Below are positions 9,740 through 19,129 of a stretch of DNA of 64,000 bases, in pieces. Below the pieces are notes generated by a model. The model made no database searches and was not told where the DNA came from. It worked only from the letters and a program-made list of their open reading frames with translations. The translations under genes and the position numbers were made by a program. Positions within the stretch are counted from its first letter, which is position 1, and each line of letters starts with the position of its first letter. The DNA is from F1-80-MAGs062 sp046345315 (GTDB lineage: Bacteria; Planctomycetota; Planctomycetia; Planctomycetales; Planctomycetaceae), in the NCBI GenBank assembly GCA_046345315.1, contig JBKDKA010000198.1, positions 62,001 to 126,000 on the forward strand, in the 5' to 3' direction.

Positions 9740-10597
9740 TCAGTGAAATGTAATGATTTCGTTGTCGATCAGACGAGTCGTGCCGACGCGAGCCGCGATC
9801 AATGCGACAGCACGCTCGCCCGGCGGCAAACGACCATCCAGCGGTTCCAGTGATTCGATATCTGCAATGATTGCGTAACTAACCTGAATACCATCCAGCG
9901 CGGAAAGGTATTCGAACATGCGAACGGAAATCTCGGCCGACGACAATGATGTCGTTTCTGCCAGATTCATGGCAAGTCGCAACGTCCCGGAAATCCGCAG
10001 AGATCTCTCTCGCTCCTCCGGAGACAGATATCGGTTCCGACTGCTCATCGCCAGCCCGTCCGGCTCTCGAACAATCGGACAGGTAACGACGGTGACCGGA
10101 AAGTTCAGGTCGTCGACCATCCTGCGAATCACCAGTTGCTGCTGAAAGTCTTTCTGACCAAAGAATGCCTTGTCCGGATCAGTAATCAGAAAGAGCTTCG
10201 CCACGACGGTGGAGACACCATCAAAATGACCCGGCCGGGAAAGTCCCTCGAGCCGCGTGGTCAGTTCAGTGACCGTCACTCGAGTCTGTGCGGACCGCTG
10301 ATACATCGACTCAACGTTCGGAACAAAAACCAGATCCGCACCTGCATCACGACAGATCTGAAGGTCCGACTCCAGCGTTCTTGGATATCTGGTGAAGTCT
10401 TCGTTGGGGCCGAATTGAGTCGGATTGACGAAGATCGTGACGACAACAAAGTCCGTCTGGCGGCGAGCCGCCTCGATCAGGCTGCTGTGTCCCGCGTGAA
10501 GAGCCCCCATCGTCGGAACGAGCCCGATCGATCGATTCGTCCGACGAGCATTTCGGACAAGCTGATGAACCGCAGCGGGCGACGTTTCAACAATCAT
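9740..10597 (-). CDS. panC: Pantothenate synthetase
   Basis: PanC condenses pantoate and beta-alanine with ATP to form pantothenate, the coenzyme A precursor. The nucleotidyltransferase motif is TMGALHAGHSSLIEAAR (HxGH). The NPTQFGPNEDFTRYPR and FGQKDFQQQLVIRRMV segments are family hallmarks. An in-frame start at 10666 would add 23 residues, but the ATG at 10597 (MIVETSPAAVHQL) gives 285 residues, the usual size. Neighbours are a DUF1571 gene upstream and lgt downstream, all on the minus strand with short gaps, so co-transcription is likely. No panB or panD is adjacent. Confidence 0.93.
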   Translation of the reverse strand: MIVETSPAAVHQLVRNARRTNRSIGLVPTMGALHAGHSSLIEAARRQTDFVVVTIFVNPTQFGPNEDFTRYPRTLESDLQICRDAGADLVFVPNVESMYQRSAQTRVTVTELTTRLEGLSRPGHFDGVSTVVAKLFLITDPDKAFFGQKDFQQQLVIRRMVDDLNFPVTVVTCPIVREPDGLAMSSRNRYLSPEERERSLRISGTLRLAMNLAETTSLSSAEISVRMFEYLSALDGIQVSYAIIADIESLEPLDGRLPPGERAVALIAARVGTTRLIDNEIITFH

Positions 10598-10690
10598 GAT
10601 CAAACCGAACTCAATGCCTGCTGGTGGCAGGGAATGCAACGGAACCTCTTCGGGCTCGAAAGGCAAGACCTCAGTGCCCGAGGTCTCCGT

Positions 10691-11503
10691 TCAGAATCGA
10701 TATCCAGGATTCTTTGTATCAAAGTCACGATCGGTCAGGCGGACATCCTTTCGAATTCGCGTGAACGTGTAATCCTCGATAATCGGAGGTTCTGCACCGG
10801 GTGCCGACGGAAAACCTGCCTGCTGACAGCGAACAGCCAGCCCGGACTCTTCATCAATCCAGAGACGCGTTCGATGAAATCGAAACTGTTTTCTGGGCTG
10901 CGGATGGGAACTCTCGATCACACGACAGGTGTATTCTCCCACCTTCCCGTCTTTGAAATACTTAACATCGGTTTCTCCGAATTGCTTCTCAGCTTCCCAC
11001 TGCTTAATCACCAGACGAACCATATTCGCGATCCCGACCCTGGTGATCGGGTATCGGTTCTCAGACATCGCCTGGCTCCCGGTTGGGGACAGTTCGAGCG
11101 TTCCGATAAGCGATGCGATGCCTGTCTCGTGTACCAGGAGGTTGTTGTTGTTCTTGCCCTCAACGAAAATCACTTCCCGACCTTCGTTCGGCTTTTCGAA
11201 ATACATATAGACGCTGAAGGGGTTGTGACGCACCTTCATTCGCATCTGCTGACTGATCAGAGATCGACCGACGATTTCCTTCTTGGAAAAGGTAACTTCA
11301 TACCCTTCCAGTTCTTCAGCCTTCTGCAGGCTCGTCTGAGCGTGTCGAATTGCCGGCTCCAGCGGATGCTCCGTTTCCGCCGAAAGACATCGAGTACCCT
11401 CGGAAAACAAAGCGGCCATCCCCGCGACAGCAAGCGAAAACTGACGCCGAGAAAGATCAGAATCTGCGGACCCGGACAACCGTCGTCTGACTTCGTGATT
11501 CAT
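10691..11503 (-). CDS. DUF1571-type exported protein with Tat-like leader
   Basis: The ATG at 11503 follows AGGGG by about eight bases and gives 270 residues; an upstream in-frame start at 11698 adds 65 residues with no protein-like features. The N-terminus has a twin-arginine-like leader (LSRRQFSLAVAGMAALFS). The body reads as the planctomycete DUF1571 family: YEVTFSKKEIVGR, then FSVYMYFEKPNEGREVIFVEG, then a TRLWIDEESGLAVRCQQ strand pair. The fold is probably beta-rich, akin to outer-membrane-lipoprotein-sorting-like proteins, which is inference. The function is unknown. It precedes panC by about 90 bases on the same strand. Confidence 0.75.
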   Translation of the reverse strand: MNHEVRRRLSGSADSDLSRRQFSLAVAGMAALFSEGTRCLSAETEHPLEPAIRHAQTSLQKAEELEGYEVTFSKKEIVGRSLISQQMRMKVRHNPFSVYMYFEKPNEGREVIFVEGKNNNNLLVHETGIASLIGTLELSPTGSQAMSENRYPITRVGIANMVRLVIKQWEAEKQFGETDVKYFKDGKVGEYTCRVIESSHPQPRKQFRFHRTRLWIDEESGLAVRCQQAGFPSAPGAEPPIIEDYTFTRIRKDVRLTDRDFDTKNPGYRF

Positions 11504-11746
11504 AAATGACCCCTGCTGAATTCCTCGCATCTCCTGACTACCACAGGAATTTCGACCAGATAATAGATCATTCGGCCAGATTCGTGCAGATCGATTTCTC
11601 TGATTCCTCAGAAAGGGATGTCTGCCGACGCGAAACAGACGACATCTCCTGGAAAACTGAGATTGTGATGAATTCGAAGAAGCCGTAGATTGCGGCAATA
11701 TCTGCCGCTGCAGGAAGCCACGGCATGACGCTACTGGAAAAATCGA

Positions 11747-12412
11747 ATGGAATCGCAGCGAAGCGGAATTCTGTCCACTTTCATTATGACGATCCCGCTC
11801 GTCATCGTGCCGGCACTGGCCATTTTTCGCCCCCCAGTCCCAACATCCGGTTTCACATCAACTGACCTTGGTGCGGCCGATGAAGCCGTTCAGGACGACG
11901 CTCTGAGCGAGTTCGACCTCGAACCGATGCCGGCTCCGGAAGGAATTCCGGAATCGGAGGAGACCGACGAACACGGATCTGAAGGTTCCGACAGACGGTC
12001 AGAGTCTCCTCGCCCCGGTGCATCGGGCGAAACGAACGATTCGCCTCCCGTAAAACTCACCCCCGCGATTCCGGAACATCCTTCAGATCCGTTCAGCGCT
12101 GATGGGTCTTCTCCCGAAATCGCACCGTCTTCTGCTCCTGAGCCGTCGAAGGCATCCGAGACAATCCTGATACAGCAGCTGAATGAACTTGGCGCCATGC
12201 GAACGTTCTGGTTCGCTGTTCCGGAATCAGAAACCGAAACCGGACTGGCAGTGTTCTTCCGTGGTGACAGCGACAACATGGTCTATCGATTTGAAGCTGT
12301 GGGAACATCACGTGAAGATGTGCTTCGAAGCGTGCATCAACAGGTCTCACGCTGGAAAATGAAAAACTCCGGTGGTCGGAAGGTCCCCCGGAAAACGGAT
12401 CCCGGAGAGTGA
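11747..12412 (+). CDS. Membrane-anchored hypothetical protein upstream of scpB
   Basis: This 221-residue protein has one hydrophobic segment near the N-terminus (MTIPLVIVPALAIF). A long acidic, Pro/Ser-rich, probably disordered linker covers about residues 40-140. A small C-terminal domain (ETGLAVFFRGDSDNMVYRFEAVG) ends in a basic tail. The family is not recognised. Its TGA stop overlaps the GTG start of scpB by four bases (GTGA), so the two are translationally coupled. A role near the membrane in chromosome segregation is conceivable but unsupported. The start is uncertain: a second in-frame ATG lies at 11786, directly before the hydrophobic segment. Confidence 0.65.
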   Translation: MESQRSGILSTFIMTIPLVIVPALAIFRPPVPTSGFTSTDLGAADEAVQDDALSEFDLEPMPAPEGIPESEETDEHGSEGSDRRSESPRPGASGETNDSPPVKLTPAIPEHPSDPFSADGSSPEIAPSSAPEPSKASETILIQQLNELGAMRTFWFAVPESETETGLAVFFRGDSDNMVYRFEAVGTSREDVLRSVHQQVSRWKMKNSGGRKVPRKTDPGE

Positions 12413-13227
12413 CGCAGATGCGAGGACCGGATTCCTTTCGGCGTGCGCTGACTCGCGGATATGAAGGACTGCAGTCCCGCCACTCAGCGGACAATCGCGA
12501 CCAGAGTGTCTCAGCCTCAGACGAGTTCCGTCGCGCTTTACGGCGGAATGCCTTCCGTCGCAGGCGTGGTTCTGTTCCGGGAGGACATGAGCAGAGTCGT
12601 TTCCTCAGCGACGGCAGCCTTATCCGATCCAACCGACTTGCTCGCATGGAAGCGGTACTGCTGATCTCTGATGGACCAATCTCTGCCCGTAAACTTGTGC
12701 AGATGGCTCGATTGATTGATCATCGCGAAGTTAAACAACTGATCCAGATCCTGAATGAGGGATACGATCGCGGCGGGTCAGCATTCCGTGTTGAATCCAC
12801 GGCAGCAGGATACCTCCTGATGACACGGCCGCAGTTCGCTCCATGGCTCGATCGGCTTCATGAGCGTCAGTCACAACTGAAACTGACAGCACCGTCTCTG
12901 GAAACACTGACGATCATCGCCTATCGACAGCCAGTGACTCGCGCTGACGTGGAAGCGATTCGTGGCGTCCAGTCGTCTGAAATGATCCGTCAGCTCATTG
13001 ATCGAGGACTCGTTCGAATCGCCGGCGAAGATGATTCACTCGGACGACCTTTTCTTTACGAGACCACGCGCCAGTTTCTCATGATGTTCGGGCTTCAGTC
13101 ACTCGAGGAACTCCCCGACTATTCGAAACTCCGTAAACTCTCCGACGCGAAGTCCCCAGCTCGAAATGCCGGTGATGCAGAAGAAGATTCTGATCCGGAC
13201 ACTGCATCCCGGACGCGTGCGGCTTAG
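12409..13227 (+). CDS. scpB: Segregation and condensation protein B
   Basis: ScpB binds ScpA and, through it, the SMC ATPase to form the bacterial condensin. The protein is 272 residues. The family core runs from MEAVLLISDGPISARKLVQ, through the first winged helix, to TIIAYRQPVTRADVEAIRG and LIDRGLVRIAGEDDSLGRP, and ends FLMMFGLQSLEELP. About 70 basic residues precede the core and look disordered. The GTG start at 12409 overlaps the previous gene's stop; an in-frame ATG lies nine bases later. scpA is not adjacent. Confidence 0.93.
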   Translation: MTQMRGPDSFRRALTRGYEGLQSRHSADNRDQSVSASDEFRRALRRNAFRRRRGSVPGGHEQSRFLSDGSLIRSNRLARMEAVLLISDGPISARKLVQMARLIDHREVKQLIQILNEGYDRGGSAFRVESTAAGYLLMTRPQFAPWLDRLHERQSQLKLTAPSLETLTIIAYRQPVTRADVEAIRGVQSSEMIRQLIDRGLVRIAGEDDSLGRPFLYETTRQFLMMFGLQSLEELPDYSKLRKLSDAKSPARNAGDAEEDSDPDTASRTRAA

Positions 13228-13321
13228 CATTGGTTCCAGAACGGTGAACGGCCCATTCGAACAGAACGCGTTGCCTGAATCTGCAGCCACAACAGTTTCT
13301 GCACCGATTCCGGAACGCGAG

Positions 13322-14035
13322 TCAGAGCGATGATGCCTGATGCCGACCGGAGTTCCGATCTGCAGCCATAACACTGCAGACACGCTCACGGATGTCGCCG
13401 GCGATCTCATCGATGGACCGCAGATCGCCGGAAGGCGTAACTCCCTCGATGAGTGTCCAGTCGCTCCGCGAAACTGCGATCTCCCGATAACAGAGCCTTA
13501 CTTTCTCGAGGTAAGGACTGTCAGCTTCCTGCAGATCAGCAGTTTGTTCCGTGTAATCGCGAGCAGCCTTCCGAGAGACCAGTTCACGACTCCACGACGA
13601 AGACATATCAATCAGCAGCGTCAGATCGGGACGCGGAAGCTGAAATACCTCATACTCGATTTCTTCAATCCACCCGAGAAGACGGGACCGCTCGGGTTCC
13701 TGCAGCTTGGCTCCCTGATGAGCCAGGTTGGAACCAACAAATCGATCCAGTACGACGACATCGTTTTCGGACATCAGCTGTTTCAGAACCGGCAGTGACT
13801 CATAGCGGTCCCCTGCGTACAGAACCGATGCCAGTTGCGGATGCACTTCCTGCAGACTCCCGAACCGGCCGTTGAGAAAATCTCCGATGGCACTTCCGAA
13901 GCGAGTCGCCGAATAGCGGGGAAACTGAAGCATTTCGGCACGGTATCCGAGCTCCCTCAATGACCCGGTCAGTTTTGCAGTCTGAGTTCCCTTTCCGGCG
14001 CCGTCGATACCCTCAATCGCTATCAGAACTGACAT
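13322..14035 (-). CDS. tmk: Thymidylate kinase
   Basis: Tmk phosphorylates dTMP to dTDP with ATP. The 237-residue protein begins with the P-loop IEGIDGAGKGTQTAKL. It has the DRFVGSNLAHQGAKL segment, where the DR pair binds the substrate phosphate, and a TLLIDMSS strand. Its start codon lies 13 bases inside the 3' end of the upstream mtaB, implying translational coupling. The C-terminal extension after the last helix is rich in Ser and Arg. Confidence 0.92.
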   Translation of the reverse strand: MSVLIAIEGIDGAGKGTQTAKLTGSLRELGYRAEMLQFPRYSATRFGSAIGDFLNGRFGSLQEVHPQLASVLYAGDRYESLPVLKQLMSENDVVVLDRFVGSNLAHQGAKLQEPERSRLLGWIEEIEYEVFQLPRPDLTLLIDMSSSWSRELVSRKAARDYTEQTADLQEADSPYLEKVRLCYREIAVSRSDWTLIEGVTPSGDLRSIDEIAGDIRERVCSVMAADRNSGRHQASSL

Positions 14036-15396
14036 GTGGATACCCCCTGCGATGCGCCGCAGACGGCCGCTTTCGTGGAGTCAGCACGCTCCGCAGTGAT
14101 CCCGTTCCTGTCCGCCCGGATTCCGCGACAGTAAACCAGCTGTCCCTGATCGTCACTGGTACCGGGAACTTCCACGGGCATGTAGTATCGGTCAGTCCCG
14201 CAGACATAACCATCTCTGACAGACTTTGTATTCTCCACCAGGACTTCCAGGAGTGTGCCTGCTGACTCACTGTTAACCATTCCTTCGGTACACAGGTGCT
14301 GCTGATAAAAATCTACGGCGAGCTCTCTTTCCAGCTGAGTCAGAATCTGAACACGTTCTCGGATCACATCAGCAGGAACCTGCAGTGGCATCTCCGCTGC
14401 GGGAGTCCCGTCGCGTCGGCTGAACGGAAAGACGTGAATCTTCATGAATTTCGCCTTCCGACAGGTATTGAGCGTTTCCTCAAACTCAGAGTCGGTTTCT
14501 CCTGGAAATCCCGTGATAACGTCCGTTGAGAAAGCCGTATTGTCTCCAAGAACCTCCCGTATCTCGTCCAGACGATCAAGAAAACTCTCAACGCGGTATC
14601 GACGACGCATCCTCGACAGCACGGAATTACTTCCACTCTGAAGAGCCGGATGAAACTGCGGACAAAGATGCTCGCACTGTCCGGCCACTGCCAGAAAATC
14701 TCTGCTCAGCTCAACCGCTTCCATACTGGAAAGTCGCATTCGCCAGTTTCCGGGAATCTGGTCGAGTCGTTCGAGCAGATGCCAGAGTCGTTCGGTGCCG
14801 AACTTTCCTCCGACACCGGGTCGATCAATCCCGTAGTGTCCCATATGAATCCCGCTGATCACGATCTCGCGGTATCCGTTTTCAACCAGCTGCCGGACTT
14901 CCGTTTCAATATCCTGAATCGAACGACTTCGAAGCCCCGGGCGAACTGTCGGAATGATGCAGTACGAGCACTTCAGGATGCAGCCGTCCTGAATCTTGAT
15001 GAATGCACGCCGGTGGCCCTCAAATCCGCTGATCTGTGCGGGCAGATCGTGGATACCGAATCGAGACAGAACATCCGGCAGTTCGCGTTTATCGGTCACG
15101 ACCTCGATCACACCGGGCAACTGACTGACAGCTCGAGGATCGCGGGTTGCATAACATCCCATCACGATAATTCGGGTTCCGGGATTCTGACGGTGAAGCT
15201 GACGAATCACCTGGCGAGATCGTGAATCGCCGTTGTTGGTCACAGTGCATGTGTTGACCACACAGAGATCTGCCGGCTCTTCCTCCAGTGCTTCATGAAA
15301 GCCGTGCTGCTCCAGCGCTTCGCGAACAAGCTGAGTTTCATACTGATTGACTTTGCACCCGAGGGTCACCAGACGACAGGTGCGGCGATAATTCAT
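14023..15396 (-). CDS. mtaB: tRNA t6A37 methylthiotransferase (MtaB-type)
   Basis: This radical-SAM enzyme inserts a methylthio group at t6A37 of ANN-decoding tRNAs. The N-terminal UPF0004 domain has the three cluster cysteines in LGCKVNQYET, VVNTCTVTN and VMGCYA. The radical-SAM CxxxCxxC motif is CILKCSYCIIP, and a TRAM-like domain closes the protein. At 457 residues it has the usual length. GTG at 15399 directly precedes ATG at 15396; I use the ATG. It overlaps tmk by 13 bases and follows the PhyH gene by about 35 bases on the same strand. It could be confused with MiaB or RimO, but the LGCKVNQYE start fits MtaB best. Confidence 0.9.
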   Translation of the reverse strand: MNYRRTCRLVTLGCKVNQYETQLVREALEQHGFHEALEEEPADLCVVNTCTVTNNGDSRSRQVIRQLHRQNPGTRIIVMGCYATRDPRAVSQLPGVIEVVTDKRELPDVLSRFGIHDLPAQISGFEGHRRAFIKIQDGCILKCSYCIIPTVRPGLRSRSIQDIETEVRQLVENGYREIVISGIHMGHYGIDRPGVGGKFGTERLWHLLERLDQIPGNWRMRLSSMEAVELSRDFLAVAGQCEHLCPQFHPALQSGSNSVLSRMRRRYRVESFLDRLDEIREVLGDNTAFSTDVITGFPGETDSEFEETLNTCRKAKFMKIHVFPFSRRDGTPAAEMPLQVPADVIRERVQILTQLERELAVDFYQQHLCTEGMVNSESAGTLLEVLVENTKSVRDGYVCGTDRYYMPVEVPGTSDDQGQLVYCRGIRADRNGITAERADSTKAAVCGASQGVSTCQF

Positions 15397-15432
15397 CACT
15401 TCAGATCTTCCGACTCGCGAACGACTTTTGGG

Positions 15433-16185
15433 TTACCGGGCAATTCCCAGCTGATCATGCTGATGACGCAGGTCGGCCTCATAACGAGCATATGCTTCCT
15501 CGTCTTTCTGGCAGCTCACACCGCGAAACACCATCGCAAAAGCTCTCCGATGGCGACTGGAACTCCGATTCGGTTCAGCTCGATGAATCGTGTTCCCATG
15601 ATGCGCGATCACATCGCCGGGCTGAAGATCAGTAAGGACCTCCACTGCTCGATCGGCGTCACTGTAGTCCGTGATTCCTTTGGAGAACCCGAGAACTGAC
15701 GACTTGCCATGAGGTCGGATACCTCGAAGATGCGATCCTGCAATGTACCGCACGCAGCCGTTGGCCTCATCGACACGATCCATCGCCATCCAGAGAGTCA
15801 CAACATTCGGAGGCTTCAGACAGAAGTAGTAGTTGTCCTGATGGGGCGGCGTCGGTGCGTCTTCTCCCGGTGGCTTGTTGAACCATTCAGGAGCATCACA
15901 GGAAACGGATTCGCCAACCAGACACTCTGCAAGTGCATTCCACCGAGGATGATTCACATAATCACACATGAATGGATCAACCTGCATATGCTGCATCTGC
16001 TTCAGCGTCTCCGGCCGAGAACGGTCGACGTAGAATGCGGCCGTCTCAGGAAGAGTCGGCACGACTTCACGAACATATCGTTCAAGCTCCTGCTGCAGAT
16101 CACGAAAATCCTCAGCAGAAAGAAGCTGACGCACCACGACATAACCATCCCGGTCGTACTGCGCCTTCAGTTTCGAATCGAACAT
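15433..16185 (-). CDS. Phytanoyl-CoA dioxygenase (PhyH) family protein
   Basis: The protein is a 250-residue Fe(II)/2-oxoglutarate-dependent oxygenase on the double-stranded beta-helix fold. The iron-binding HxD is in TPPHQDNYYF and the distal His in DVIAHHGNTIHRAEPN. The Arg that should bind 2-oxoglutarate is in the nearby SSSRHRRAFAMVF segment. Bacterial PhyH proteins hydroxylate varied small molecules, so the substrate is unknown. AGGGG precedes the ATG. The preceding minus-strand genes (SDR and sialidase-like) suggest a small catabolic group of which this is the third gene. Confidence 0.85.
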   Translation of the reverse strand: MFDSKLKAQYDRDGYVVVRQLLSAEDFRDLQQELERYVREVVPTLPETAAFYVDRSRPETLKQMQHMQVDPFMCDYVNHPRWNALAECLVGESVSCDAPEWFNKPPGEDAPTPPHQDNYYFCLKPPNVVTLWMAMDRVDEANGCVRYIAGSHLRGIRPHGKSSVLGFSKGITDYSDADRAVEVLTDLQPGDVIAHHGNTIHRAEPNRSSSRHRRAFAMVFRGVSCQKDEEAYARYEADLRHQHDQLGIAR

Positions 16186-16357
16186 CAGAATGCCCCTGCA
16201 GCCAGCGTTTCAGTTTTCAGAATCACCCGGAAGGCACAAAACAGAACTTCCGCAGAATTGTCTGAACACCAGTCCTGATTGACAACCATGGCCGGCAGAA
16301 AAACGTCCGGCAGAAAAACACGGCCCGCAGAGCGAACGTGTCACGGCGCCGGACCGA

Positions 16358-17134
16358 TCAGTCTACCGGGGACGGGAGTGCCGCTTTCAGACACCAGCCG
16401 CCGTCAACAACCAGATTGGTGCCGGTGATATAGTCAGCGTCATCCGAACTCAGAAATGCAGCAGCCTTTCCGATATCTTCGGGAGTGCCCAGTCTTCCCC
16501 AGGGTGTCGCCGGACCAGCAGCTGCCATGGCCTCGCTTCCAAAAGTCGCATGCTCGCCCGGAGTATCAATCCAACCGGGGTCGATGACGTTGACATTGAT
16601 CCGATGAGGCAACAGTTCGGCCGCAATGGTTCGAGCCATGTGCTTGAGCCCGCTCTTTGCCGCATTGTAGGCAAATGCGTTGGCATACGGGATGATCGAA
16701 TGCACACTGGAAATGAAGACGATCTTGCCTCGCCCTCCCCGACTGACCATATGGCGCGCGACGCGCTGGCTCATATAAAACCCGCCGGCGAGCGTTCCCT
16801 GAAGCGTTTTATTGAACAGCTCTGACGAGTATTCGAGAAATGCTCCTCGTCGGGAAAAGGCCGGATTACTGACCAGGGTATCAATTCGTCCGAAGGTTTC
16901 CAGCGTTCGATTGACGATACTTTCGCATCCATCCTCCGAAAAGGCGTCTCCCTCCAGAAGGATTGCTCGTCGTCCCAGCGACTCGATCGCTCGAATCGTT
17001 GCATCGGTTTCCGAATTCTGAGCCCGATCATTCACAGCAATATCGGCGCCCAGTTTGGCAAGTTCGAGCGCACATCCCATTCCGATTCCGCGAGCACCAC
17101 CCGTCACAAGCGCAATTCTGCCCTGGAGTTTCAT
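16358..17134 (-). CDS. Short-chain dehydrogenase/reductase
   Basis: This is a 258-residue SDR. The cofactor motif TGGARGIGMG is at the N-terminus, the strand-4 motif reads LVSNPAF instead of NNAG, and the catalytic Ser (FISSVHS) and YxxxK (YNAAKSG) are present. The end FLSSDDADYITGTNLVVDGGW is typical of classical FabG-like SDRs. An upstream in-frame start at 17185 would overlap the preceding gene; the ATG at 17134 begins directly at MKLQGRIALVTGG, so I use it. It follows the sialidase-like gene by 26 bases, pointing to co-transcription. The substrate is not predictable. Confidence 0.88.
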   Translation of the reverse strand: MKLQGRIALVTGGARGIGMGCALELAKLGADIAVNDRAQNSETDATIRAIESLGRRAILLEGDAFSEDGCESIVNRTLETFGRIDTLVSNPAFSRRGAFLEYSSELFNKTLQGTLAGGFYMSQRVARHMVSRGGRGKIVFISSVHSIIPYANAFAYNAAKSGLKHMARTIAAELLPHRINVNVIDPGWIDTPGEHATFGSEAMAAAGPATPWGRLGTPEDIGKAAAFLSSDDADYITGTNLVVDGGWCLKAALPSPVD

Positions 17135-17160
17135 GAATTCCACTCTGTTCTTTCTCTGTT

Positions 17161-18270
17161 TCACAGTGTCTGAAGCCGAACCCACCGAATGTTATGAATA
17201 CCGTCCTCCAGACACCAGAATACAACGATCACGTCACCATTCGGAAGCTGCACCATGCTCGGAAATCCGAACTTCAGAGCGCTGAGCTCGTCACTCGAAG
17301 ATGTATGTTCACCCAGCATGCCGGAACGACCGCCACTCCAGACTGAAAGTTCTGCCTCCGTTCTCCAGCAATTGTCTTCGATCGTCACGAGGGATGCCCA
17401 CAGCCCGGGTCGGTCGAGTCGTCGATAAAGACAAAGAACACGACCATCCGTCAGCGTGATGATCTTGGCCGTTTCTCCAGCCATCCCGTTCAGCATCGGC
17501 TCGCTGAAAGTCTGACCATCAGCAGAAATCGCCCAGCGGTTCGGAAGGCTTTTCCCGGACCTTTCGTCGAAACACCAGACCACCGCGAGAAGCCTGCCGT
17601 CGCGAAGCTGAGTCAGTCCCTGTTCCCAGGATACAATCCCCTGTTCGTACTGATCAACCACCGTCATCCACTCCGGCCAGGTCCGGCCTCGATCATGAGA
17701 AATCAGTGCAATGGCCTGCATACCATGGGGAGCTTCTCCATGCCATCCTTTCCAGGTGGCTGTTGGCGCGAGAAGCCGTCCATCATTCAGCTCAATGACG
17801 CGATGACAGATTTCAAATCCCGGGCCGATCAGCGGCGCACTGATCGTGACGGGGCCATCCCATGATTGACCGCCGTCAGTACTCGTCAGCTGAATCAGAT
17901 CCATGGCCACATATCCCATGTTCGTCCGATTCGTCAGACCTTCCTCCGGATCATCTCGGTAAAATCGGCCTCCGAACGCCATCAGCGTCCCGTCATTGAG
18001 TGAACCAATTCGGACGGAATGCGTCGACCTTCGCTGAACAGGATCATTCATCAGTGGAACGGGAGCTGACCAGGTTCGACCTCCATCGCACGATCTCGCT
18101 GTGCAGGTATGGTAGTCGAGCGATTCGACAGCCTGACCGACGTCAAACCCCGCAAGCAGACTTCCGTCGTGCAGGAGCGCAATCGAAGGATGCCAGGTAT
18201 GCAGGGAACGCAGGTACGGCTTTGGATTCCGGTAGACAATTCCTGTCTCAGTAATCTGAATTCCGCTCAT
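17161..18270 (-). CDS. Sialidase-like BNR/Asp-box repeat protein
   Basis: This 369-residue beta-propeller has at least three Asp-box repeats: SCDGGRTW, STDGGQSW and SHDRGRTW. The ATG at 18270 (MSGIQITETGIVY) follows AGGAA by about eight bases; the longer frame from 18318 lacks such a site. The propeller resembles exo-alpha-sialidase-like families. No export signal is visible, so it may act in the cytoplasm as a glycoside hydrolase or a sugar-binding protein. True sialidase activity is unproven because I did not locate the Arg triad. It is the first gene of a minus-strand run with an SDR and a PhyH oxygenase. Confidence 0.78.
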   Translation of the reverse strand: MSGIQITETGIVYRNPKPYLRSLHTWHPSIALLHDGSLLAGFDVGQAVESLDYHTCTARSCDGGRTWSAPVPLMNDPVQRRSTHSVRIGSLNDGTLMAFGGRFYRDDPEEGLTNRTNMGYVAMDLIQLTSTDGGQSWDGPVTISAPLIGPGFEICHRVIELNDGRLLAPTATWKGWHGEAPHGMQAIALISHDRGRTWPEWMTVVDQYEQGIVSWEQGLTQLRDGRLLAVVWCFDERSGKSLPNRWAISADGQTFSEPMLNGMAGETAKIITLTDGRVLCLYRRLDRPGLWASLVTIEDNCWRTEAELSVWSGGRSGMLGEHTSSSDELSALKFGFPSMVQLPNGDVIVVFWCLEDGIHNIRWVRLQTL

Positions 18271-18667
18271 CGATACGATTCCTGCTGATTGAAGTCCTGA
18301 GAAAGCGATCGGCCACATTCCGGCAATGCACTCGCTTTGTCAGTCGTCGTTCCCGGACATTGGCTGATTCGAGGCCTGTGAAGACGCCCGAAATGTCGGG
18401 AAACGTTAACACGCCTGATGTGAAATTACACATCGAGGTCACAGAGTCTTTCCAGAACGGCAGATTCGACGCATAAGCTCTCCCGGGATCATGAACCTCC
18501 GACGTTTCCGGGAATCACTGAGACAGCTCGAACACGACCCTTTCTGCTGGCTCATCAGTTGACGATCTCACAGAGATGAAGACGATTCCTGTCCTGTAAC
18601 GCTGACTGGCAGCACATTCGCCTGCCAACATCCGATCAGACACTCAGCAGTAGGGCGGCGGACAACA
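18271..18667. other. 397-base divergent intergenic region with a short palindrome
   Basis: The gap separates the minus-strand sialidase-like gene from the plus-strand yjbQ. It contains the perfect inverted repeat GATGTG-AAATTA-CACATC (18417-18434), a size and symmetry that would fit a regulator operator. I see no tRNA, no convincing promoter pair and no credible ORF. Confidence 0.5.
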
Positions 18668-19129
18668 ATGATGAAATCAGTCACCAGATACCTGACATTT
18701 CGGATCCCTGAACGCATGGGATTTCTGAACATCACATCGAAGATTGACAGTATCGTTTCTGACAGCGGAATTCAGGACGGCATGCTGCTCTGCAATGCCA
18801 TGCACATCACGGCGAGTGTCTTCATCAACGACGACGAACCAGGACTGCATCAGGATTACCGACGCTGGCTGGAAACGCTCGCACCGTTTGACGCCTCACC
18901 GCAAACCTATGCACACAATCGAACAGGTGAAGACAACGCCGATGCACATATGAAACGTCAGATTATGGGACGAGAGGTTGTTGTGGCGGTGACTGACGGA
19001 AAGCTTGATCTCGGCCCATGGGAACAGATCTTTTATGGTGAGTTCGATGGACGCCGCGATAAACGAGTGCTCGTCAAGGTGTTCGGGCTGACATCTCAGA
19101 AAGTTTCGGTCGAAACGCCGGACGCCTGA
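18668..19129 (+). CDS. YjbQ/UPF0047 family protein
   Basis: This 153-residue protein shows the UPF0047 signature: CNAMHITASVFIND, then EDNADAHMKRQIMGREVVVAVTDG and LGPWEQIFYGEFDGRRDKRV. Members have been reported to have weak thiamine-phosphate-synthase activity, but the physiological role is unclear. The conserved His and Asp residues of the putative site are present. Its 3' end overlaps the convergent Gfo/Idh gene by 34 bases. Confidence 0.85.
   Translation: MMKSVTRYLTFRIPERMGFLNITSKIDSIVSDSGIQDGMLLCNAMHITASVFINDDEPGLHQDYRRWLETLAPFDASPQTYAHNRTGEDNADAHMKRQIMGREVVVAVTDGKLDLGPWEQIFYGEFDGRRDKRVLVKVFGLTSQKVSVETPDA

Noticed and set aside
10136..11509. A 457-codon open frame on the plus strand
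   Set aside because: It runs antisense across panC and the DUF1571 gene, both of which have clear family motifs. The translated frame has no motif and a Arg/Ser/His-rich composition typical of antisense frames.
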